Shown piece by piece: positions 1-4,642 of a stretch of DNA of 5,530 bases. The DNA is from Deltaproteobacteria bacterium (lineage in GTDB: Bacteria; Desulfobacterota; Binatia; UBA12015): NCBI GenBank assembly GCA_003447545.1, contig DLYX01000028.1, forward strand, positions 1 to 5,530. Direction: 5' to 3'. Within the stretch, counting starts at the first letter, position 1. The number at the start of each line of letters is the position of its first letter. The translations under genes were made by a program, and so were the position numbers. A model generated the notes under the pieces. It made no database searches. It was not told where the DNA came from and saw nothing but the letters and a program-made list of their open reading frames with translations.

Positions 1-1208
1 GCTGCCAGAGCTTCCCGAACAGCCAGCCCGACCAGACGATGTGCCTGACGGTAGGTGGCGCCTTCTTCCTGCATGATGGTCTCGGCGAGATCCGTTGCGT
101 GAATAAAGCCCTCGCTCGCGCGCTCGCGCATGAGTTCGGTGTCGAAAGACAATCCGCGAACCACCTCCGCGAGGAGCTTTGCCGTCCGAATGCCGGCGTC
201 CAACGATCGCGGAACCTCACCGATGGCGAAGATCCGATTATCCATTTGCGCCGAGGGGCTTTTACCGACCGCAGCCATGGAAACCATTTTGCCGAGCATG
301 GTGCCAGAAATGCCACGAACGAAGGCCAGCGCGTAAGGGTTTTTTTTCTGCGGCATGATCAAACTGATGCGCGCGTGGCGATCCGCCAGCTCTACCAGCC
401 CGAATTCCTTGGTATTCCAGATCTGCAAATCCTCGGCGAGACGGTCGAGATGGAGGAAGACCGCCATCAAATCGGCCATCACCTCAAGCGGCTGGTCAAC
501 CTGCCACATGGCGTCACGGGTGTTTCGGATCGGCTCGGCGAAACCCAATAAATCGGCTAGACGCTCCCGATCCACGGGCAGGCGAGTTCCATTGATATTC
601 CCGATGCCCCCCGGGCACTGATCCGTGCGGCGGTAGGCCTGCTCGAGGCGCTCGAGATCGCGGAGCGCCGGGTAGGCAAAAGCAAGGAGGTAGTGCGCGA
701 GGCTGCTCGGCGTCGCCGGTTGCAGATACGTGTAATCCGGCATCACGGTATGGACGTGCTCGCGTGCCTGAGAGACCAGTGCGTCCAGCATCCCGAGGAC
801 TTGCTCGGAGAGGCCCAGCAGGCGATCGCGGACGGCCAATCGGTAGGCGATCGTCGCCGGTTCCCGGCGCGGACGGCCCGCACCCAACCAACCGGCTGCT
901 TCTTCGTCTCGCGCGCGTACCCACGCCTCGCGGTTGGAGTAGACATCCTCGAGAGCGTCATCGAGCGGAAATTCCTCCACCGGAATCTCGTGCAGTTCCA
1001 ACAGCTGCCGCAGCAAGCGTTGGCCTGCCTCCGCGGGAACGACGCCAACCTCGAGCATCATCAAAATGTGGGCGAGGTCGGCGAGGCTGCATCCCTTGTG
1101 CAGAATCGGAGCGTCCGCAATTTCGAGTCCGTAGGCCGCTTCGCGCAATTCCGGGGCCGGACCTTCGCGCAACCGACCGCCTTCGCCTTGCCCCTTTGTG
1201 GAAGCCAT
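1..1208 (-). CDS. Argininosuccinate lyase-like enzyme (fumarase/aspartase superfamily), C-terminus cut by window edge
   Basis: Reading the minus strand from ATG at 1208 gives 402 codons without a stop, running off base 1. Family members are about 450-500 aa, so roughly 50-100 residues are missing. Superfamily landmarks appear in order: an N-terminal helical region with SLADLAHILMMLE (41-53); LEDVYSNREAW (86-96), corresponding to the ASL EDvHmnvE segment; GAGRPRREPATIAYRL (109-124), corresponding to the HTGRSRNDQVATDLRL substrate loop; MPDYTYLQPATPSSLAHYLL (156-175), corresponding to MPGYTHLQ; and ISLIMPQKKNP (281-291), the superfamily signature loop. The presumed catalytic Ser of that loop is retained (S282), but the preceding Gly is Ile and the following Ser is Leu. 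The catalytic His of the THLQ box is Tyr (Y161), and the GRSRND loop is changed to GRPRRE. The family normally eliminates fumarate from an N-succinyl compound. The altered loops suggest a substrate other than argininosuccinate. It overlaps the upstream ATP-grasp gene by one base (TAATG) and is surely co-transcribed with it. The family call is strong. The substrate, and whether the enzyme is active, are unknown. Confidence 0.88.
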   Translation of the reverse strand, partial: MASTKGQGEGGRLREGPAPELREAAYGLEIADAPILHKGCSLADLAHILMMLEVGVVPAEAGQRLLRQLLELHEIPVEEFPLDDALEDVYSNREAWVRARDEEAAGWLGAGRPRREPATIAYRLAVRDRLLGLSEQVLGMLDALVSQAREHVHTVMPDYTYLQPATPSSLAHYLLAFAYPALRDLERLEQAYRRTDQCPGGIGNINGTRLPVDRERLADLLGFAEPIRNTRDAMWQVDQPLEVMADLMAVFLHLDRLAEDLQIWNTKEFGLVELADRHARISLIMPQKKNPYALAFVRGISGTMLGKMVSMAAVGKSPSAQMDNRIFAIGEVPRSLDAGIRTAKLLAEVVRGLSFDTELMRERASEGFIHATDLAETIMQEEGATYRQAHRLVGLAVREALA

Positions 1209-1210
1209 TA
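1206..1210 (-). other. TAATG stop-start overlap coupling the ATP-grasp and lyase genes
   Basis: On the minus strand the TAA stop of the ATP-grasp gene shares its last A with the ATG of the lyase gene. This arrangement is typical of translational coupling and near-equimolar production of functionally linked proteins. A GGTGG stretch a few bases upstream of the ATG may serve as the ribosome site. Confidence 0.85.
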
Positions 1211-2539
1211 ATCCACCGAGACCTTCCGAATGCCGCGACCAACCGTCGGGTCCGCGGCGAGCAGAACCTCATCCATGGCGCGCGGTCGGCTCTTCTCCAC
1301 ACGAACAGCCTCGGAGTCACCACCACGCTTGAGCAGGCGCTGGAACCGATTCACGCCGGCCTGCAAAATCCGTCCGACCGAGTTCAGAATCGGGCCCGGA
1401 TCGTCCCAGGCCGAATAGGCATAGGTGCGCCGACCTCGGTACGACTGCAACCAGGTCCACCACGTCAGTCTCTTTTCCGGCAGAAAATAGAGCATCACCG
1501 TCTTGAGGTCGCGCTCTTCGTGAATCCATTTCAGACCTTCCTGAAATTCGGTCTGCGGCTCAGTCGATTCTCCGAGGACCTCACGGTACCAGATATGCGG
1601 CAAATTAATTCCGGATGCCGTCACCACCGAATGCGGGAACCAGGTGCGCCCGCCGGTCGGTTCGGTGATCTTGAAGCAACCGTCACGTTGGTCTTTCTTG
1701 AATTCGACGACACCATAGCCAACGTGGCCGATGTCCTTGAGAATGCGTACGGTCTCTTCCGCCAACCAGGAGTCGCGGCGGCTTTCCGCGAGGGTCGCGG
1801 TCCCGAAACCGCGGGGATACATCCGCAACTTCCGGCCCGTCCAGACCGCCAGAGGATTCTGGTTTGCGTCGAGATAGGTCACACCCCACATCACCTGGCT
1901 ATCGTCCCCGGGCAAATACTCCTGGATGATCAGATCCTGGTGAACCGGGTAGGTCAGGTCATAGAGCTTGCGCAACATTTCCGCCGAATCCGCGAGGAAA
2001 AGTCGCGTATCAAAGGTCTCGCGCCAGGCCGCATTGGGCTGAAAGGGCTTGATCAGCGCGGGATAGGAGAGCTCTTCGAGAATCTTCTCGATATCGTGGT
2101 CTTCGTCCGTGAAGTACGTACGCGCGAGCGGAAAATCTCGCTCCATGGCGATCTTGTAGAAGGACTTCTTGTCCAGAAAGAGTCGGGCGACTTCCTTCTC
2201 GGGCAAGCGATAGTGAAAATATGGATCGAGTGCCTCACGTTCTTCAGAGATGATCTGGACATTCAAATCTCCGCTGGGAAGCAGCACTCCCTTCTGGCCC
2301 TGCCTGGCCAATTCTTCGCCAATTTCAATCAGCGTCGCGACCAGACCCGGCCCACCCTTCTGGAAATCCGGGCAATGGATCTTGGTCGCATAGCGGGTTT
2401 GCGCTCCCGGTTGCTCGAGATCCGAGTCGATCGCGATCACGGGCACGCCGACGCGGCCGAGCGCGCGGCACGTGGCCATGCCATTTTGTCCGAGTCCCAG
2501 CACGACGGCTGGCGGTTGATCAAAACGAGGGAGATCCAT
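1208..2539 (-). CDS. ATP-grasp carboxylate-amine ligase-like protein
   Basis: 443 aa. The N-terminal pre-ATP-grasp Rossmann-like domain has AVVLGLGQNGMATCRALGR (11-29) followed by VPVIAID. An ATP-grasp fold follows: the K124/K125 region (LFLDKKSFYKIA); the nucleotide-binding strand YPALIKPFQ (159-167) with K164; the hinge-like IIQEYLPGDDSQ (204-215); GYGVVEFKKD (274-283); and the metal-binding strand FKITEPTGGRTW (289-300). Such enzymes activate a carboxylate as an acyl phosphate and couple it to an amine. The sequence resembles the predicted ATP-grasp/D-aspartate ligase group. In place of the usual E-x-N-P-R metal motif it has E-P-T-G-G-R. There is no signal peptide or clear membrane helix, so it is presumably cytosolic; the C-terminus (361-443) is basic and aromatic-rich. 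ATG at 2539 is chosen because AGGAG stands 5 bases upstream and the core fold begins at residue 11. A GTG at 2581 would add 14 residues with no ribosome site seen. It is the first gene of a coupled pair with the downstream lyase. The substrate is not deducible. Confidence 0.9.
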   Translation of the reverse strand: MDLPRFDQPPAVVLGLGQNGMATCRALGRVGVPVIAIDSDLEQPGAQTRYATKIHCPDFQKGGPGLVATLIEIGEELARQGQKGVLLPSGDLNVQIISEEREALDPYFHYRLPEKEVARLFLDKKSFYKIAMERDFPLARTYFTDEDHDIEKILEELSYPALIKPFQPNAAWRETFDTRLFLADSAEMLRKLYDLTYPVHQDLIIQEYLPGDDSQVMWGVTYLDANQNPLAVWTGRKLRMYPRGFGTATLAESRRDSWLAEETVRILKDIGHVGYGVVEFKKDQRDGCFKITEPTGGRTWFPHSVVTASGINLPHIWYREVLGESTEPQTEFQEGLKWIHEERDLKTVMLYFLPEKRLTWWTWLQSYRGRRTYAYSAWDDPGPILNSVGRILQAGVNRFQRLLKRGGDSEAVRVEKSRPRAMDEVLLAADPTVGRGIRKVSVD

Positions 2540-2544
2540 TTTTA

Positions 2545-2549
2545 CTCCT
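2545..2549 (-). promoter_or_regulatory. Shine-Dalgarno site of the ATP-grasp gene
   Basis: The minus strand reads AGGAG, then TAAAA, then ATG. This is a near-consensus ribosome site with a 5-base A-rich spacer. It decides the start at 2539 over the upstream GTG at 2581. Confidence 0.8.
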
Positions 2550-2564
2550 GAAAGCCGGGGCACC

Positions 2565-2586
2565 GTCCCGCAGGCATCCACGGGAC
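2565..2586. repeat. Short inverted repeat in the ATP-grasp leader
   Basis: GTCCCG (2565-2570) and CGGGAC (2581-2586) are perfect 6-base complements separated by 10 bases. They lie 26-47 bases upstream of the ATP-grasp start codon. It could form a leader hairpin or be an operator half-site pair, but a repeat this short may be chance in GC-rich DNA. Confidence 0.3.
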
Positions 2587-2697
2587 CTCCCGGAAAGGGA
2601 ACATGGGATCTCTTTGTCTAGGTCGAAAGGTCTCATCGCAAGTGCCGGCAGCGCCCGGCTGCCTCTTTTCCTATCTTCGGCTGATCGTTGCGGAAGA

Positions 2698-2703
2698 TAT
2701 AAT
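2698..2703 (+). promoter_or_regulatory. Possible -10 box for the DUF218 gene
   Basis: A perfect TATAAT lies in the 218-base gap between the divergent start codons at 2539 and 2758. Transcription would begin near 2710, giving a leader of about 48 bases before ATG 2758. No convincing -35 box stands 16-18 bases upstream (TTCGGC at best) and there is no extended -10 TG. The call rests on the hexamer and its position only. Confidence 0.35.
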
Positions 2704-2757
2704 CCGCCCAAAACCAAGACTGCCCCGAATGCCGATTTTGCGCTAGAACAAGTCTGG

Positions 2758-3411
2758 ATGCCCACGAAAACCAATCGGGAGCGCTACAGCCCGCGCGAGA
2801 TCAGGATTCGGCGTTGGTTCGAACGCCAAATCGAGGGTCTGGGCGAAAAAGCCCTGAAATATGGACTCGATCCGCTGGGCCAGGTGCTCGCCGGGCCGCT
2901 GCGCCTGAAGCCTGATCTGCGCCCGCAGCGCGCCATTGTTGTTCTCAGCGGAGGCATTCGATCCACGGGCCACCTCAACGCCACCAGCCGTGCCCGTCTG
3001 CAGCATGCAGCCAGACTCCACCAAGCCAATCCGGAGGCTCTTTTTGTCGTCTGCGGCGGGCCGAGGCGACCGGGCCGTCCGGTAAGTGCCTCTGCCATGG
3101 CCGAAATGGCGCAAAATCTGGGTGTCCCGGCCGAACAGATCCTCGAGGAAGGTCTTTCCAGTCGGACCGCGGAAAACGCCGAGGAGGCCTCTCTGCTCCT
3201 GCGGGAACGGGACATCCGGTCGGCGACACTCGTCACCAGCGCCCTGCATATGCGCCGGGCACGGCTCTGCTTCACCGCCCAGCAGATCCAGATCCACCCA
3301 GCGCCTGTGGATCGCATCGAAGGGGAGCCACCCGCGCGGGCCAGCCTGATCTCGCAAACACTCCACGAATGGCTGGGCCTCGCCTACTATAGGGCCCGCA
3401 CCTGGCTGTGA
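2758..3411 (+). CDS. DUF218 (YdcF/SanA-like) protein, soluble short form
   Basis: 217 aa from ATG 2758. The DUF218 landmarks are all present: the first strand RAIVVLSGG (58-66); SRARLQHAARLH (77-88); LFVVCGGP (95-102); the S/A-rich helix and LGVPAEQILEEGLSSRTAEN (121-140), the family's E-x2-S-x2-T-x-E-N box; TLVTSALHMRRARLCF (157-172), the VTSxxHM.RA box; and the C-terminal HEWLGLAYYRARTW (203-216). Family members such as YdcF and the envelope proteins SanA/ElyC bind or act on small ligands. Their biochemical role is poorly defined, with links to S-adenosylmethionine binding or cell-envelope integrity. Many relatives have N-terminal membrane helices, but this one has a charged, helical N-terminus (RRWFERQIEGLGEKALKYG) and no membrane segment. 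The frame stays open back to a TTG at 2614, which would add 48 residues. That stretch has poor G/C at third positions and contains the TATAAT, so ATG 2758 is preferred, although its ribosome site is weak. Confidence 0.9.
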   Translation: MPTKTNRERYSPREIRIRRWFERQIEGLGEKALKYGLDPLGQVLAGPLRLKPDLRPQRAIVVLSGGIRSTGHLNATSRARLQHAARLHQANPEALFVVCGGPRRPGRPVSASAMAEMAQNLGVPAEQILEEGLSSRTAENAEEASLLLRERDIRSATLVTSALHMRRARLCFTAQQIQIHPAPVDRIEGEPPARASLISQTLHEWLGLAYYRARTWL

Positions 3412-3424
3412 GCCTCCGGGCCGT

Positions 3425-3444
3425 CGCCAGCCCCTGAGCTGGCG
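3425..3444. terminator. First intergenic hairpin between convergent genes
   Basis: CGCCAGC (3425-3431) and GCTGGCG (3438-3444) form a perfect 7-base stem with a 6-base loop, starting 14 bases after the DUF218 stop. A second CGCCAGC at 3448-3454 can pair with the same GCTGGCG across a 3-base loop, so two mutually exclusive hairpins are possible. No T-tract follows. It probably contributes to termination. Confidence 0.5.
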
Positions 3445-3452
3445 GAGCGCCA

Positions 3453-3484
3453 GCGAGAGGCCCCGGGGGCGAGAGACCCCGGGG
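3453..3484. repeat. Tandem 16-base duplication that builds the terminator
   Basis: Two adjacent copies of a 16-base unit, GCGAGAG-N-CCCCGGGG, occupy 3453-3468 and 3469-3484. They differ only at the N (G at 3460, A at 3476). The CCCCGGGG part is itself a palindrome, so the duplication also creates the hairpin at 3460-3485. Confidence 0.75.
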
Positions 3485-3485
3485 C
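3460..3485. terminator. Strong GC hairpin, probable bidirectional terminator
   Basis: GCCCCGGGG (3460-3468) and CCCCGGGGC (3477-3485) make a perfect 9-base, all-G/C stem with an 8-base loop. It sits between the stop codons of two convergent genes (3411 and 3512). Because it is symmetric it could act on transcripts from both sides. It lacks the U-run of a classical intrinsic terminator, so it may act by stalling polymerase, with Rho, or as a 3'-end stabiliser. Confidence 0.55.
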
Positions 3486-3511
3486 ATCCCTGCTCACTTC
3501 GGACTTTCTCC

Positions 3512-4513
3512 TCAGGCCGGCGCTACGGCCTTGAGAATGAACTCGACAGAATCCGCCGTCGCGCCCGGGCTCAGCCCGACCAATCCATGACCCATGCCGT
3601 TCGCACGCCACTCGCCGAGACGCTCGCGGCAGTGCTCGGGCGAGCCGCAGATCGCAATCGCATCGACGAGATCATCGCTGACAGCTGCGATGGACTCCTG
3701 CTTGTTGCCCGCAACATAAAGGTCGCGCACCAGATCGGCGTTTTCGGTGAAGCCGAATCGGCAGAACATATCGTGGTAGTAGGTCCCCATGCCGCCGATA
3801 TAGAACGAGATCATCGGCTTGAGAGCGCTGCGGGCGAAGTCGACATCCTCGATCGGCACAACCCCGAGGAACGGTGCGAGTTCAATCTCGGAGGGGTCGC
3901 GGCCCGCGTCCCTTGCGCCCTCGGCGATCCATTCCAAACCTTCATTAAAATGCTCGTAGGGCCAGAAAGTCGGCACCCATCCATCTGCAATGCGCCCCAG
4001 TTCGCGTACCGCCTTGGGCTGCAGAGAGGCCACATAGATCGGAATATCCGCGCGCACGGGCGTCATCGCCAACTTGAAATGCCGTAATTCGGCAAGCGTG
4101 CTTTGCTCCGGCGTAAGTCTCTCGCCGCGCCAGAGAGTCTTGCAGATCCCGATCGTTTCGCGCAGCCGGGTCAGAGGTTTGCGATAGGGCGTTCCATGAA
4201 AATTCTCGACGACGTTCTTGCCGCTGGTGCCCAGTCCGAGAATGACGCGCCCTTCGGAAATTTCATCCAGAGTCGCGGTGCTCATGGCTAATAGACCCGC
4301 CGACCGGCTGAAAACATTCGCGATGCCGGTCGCGAGCTTGATCCGCGTCGTTTCCTTCGCAATTTCGGTGAGCAACTGAAATTGCTCGTAACCCCAGGCC
4401 TCCGGAATCCAGATGGATTCGTAACCGAGGTCTTCGGCGATCCGAGCGATTTTCAGGACTTCCTTGCGGTCATAGCCCTGCCAGAACGGGACAACTCCAA
4501 GCTTTTCCTTCAT
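3512..4513 (-). CDS. LLM-class flavin-dependent oxidoreductase, probably F420-dependent (Rv3520c-like)
   Basis: 333 aa, full family length for a luciferase-like monooxygenase TIM barrel. The N-terminal strand KLGVVPFWQGYDRKEVLKIA (4-23) is followed by LGYESIWIPEAWGYE (29-43), TRIKLATGIANVFSRSAG (56-73), and the hallmark segment TLDEISEGRVILGLGTSGKN (81-100) with VVENFHGTPYRKPLTRLRE (101-119). This last pattern is typical of the F420-dependent group related to mycobacterial Rv3520c. Later come PIYVASLQPKAVRELGRIADGW (158-179) and a C-terminal SPEHCRERLGEWRANG (291-306). The enzyme would be cytosolic and transfer hydride or oxygen using reduced F420 or FMN; the substrate is unknown. ATG 4513 fits the family's usual N-terminus just before KLGVVPF, although no clear Shine-Dalgarno stands upstream. 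It is a single-gene unit: convergent with the DUF218 gene and divergent from the radical SAM-like gene. Confidence 0.92.
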   Translation of the reverse strand: MKEKLGVVPFWQGYDRKEVLKIARIAEDLGYESIWIPEAWGYEQFQLLTEIAKETTRIKLATGIANVFSRSAGLLAMSTATLDEISEGRVILGLGTSGKNVVENFHGTPYRKPLTRLRETIGICKTLWRGERLTPEQSTLAELRHFKLAMTPVRADIPIYVASLQPKAVRELGRIADGWVPTFWPYEHFNEGLEWIAEGARDAGRDPSEIELAPFLGVVPIEDVDFARSALKPMISFYIGGMGTYYHDMFCRFGFTENADLVRDLYVAGNKQESIAAVSDDLVDAIAICGSPEHCRERLGEWRANGMGHGLVGLSPGATADSVEFILKAVAPA

Positions 4514-4544
4514 GCAGAGTGTCGGTGCCAGAAGGAGCGTAGTC

Positions 4545-4614
4545 GCGTCAAGTCCCCGAGGTAAAACATCGATAAAACGTGGATTTCGTCTTTTCTTCGC
4601 TTTTCACTTGACGC
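4545..4614. repeat. Perfect 9-base inverted repeat in the divergent intergenic region
   Basis: GCGTCAAGT (4545-4553) and ACTTGACGC (4606-4614) are exact reverse complements, 52 bases apart, between the LLM gene and the radical SAM-like gene. Each arm presents TTGACG pointing at the nearer gene, 29 bases before ATG 4643 and 32 bases before ATG 4513. They may be paired -35 elements or the two sites of a shared regulator. Confidence 0.5.
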
Positions 4615-4636
4615 CGGCATCGAAAGGGCGAATAAA
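4608..4636 (+). promoter_or_regulatory. Sigma70-like promoter for the radical SAM-like gene
   Basis: TTGACG (4608-4613, five of six consensus) is followed after exactly 17 bases by AATAAA (4631-4636, four of six). Transcription would start near 4642-4644, at or next to ATG 4643. The mRNA would then be leaderless, or translation begins at a downstream start such as ATG 4757 or GTG 4787. Confidence 0.45.
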
Positions 4637-4642
4637 AGGCGA

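Noticed and set aside
39..551. Open plus-strand frame of 170 codons
   Set aside because: It is antisense to the lyase signature loop and neighbouring conserved boxes, with no independent ribosome site or family resemblance.
764..2551. Open plus-strand frame of 595 codons
   Set aside because: It lies antisense to the ATP-grasp and lyase genes, both of which have clear family motifs. Its product is Arg/Pro-rich with no recognisable domain, as expected for a shadow in GC-rich DNA.
2743..3366. Open minus-strand frame of 207 codons
   Set aside because: It is antisense to the DUF218 gene, whose conserved boxes cover the whole stretch.
3587..4087. Open plus-strand frame of 166 codons
   Set aside because: It is a shadow of the LLM oxidoreductase, which accounts for the region at full family length.
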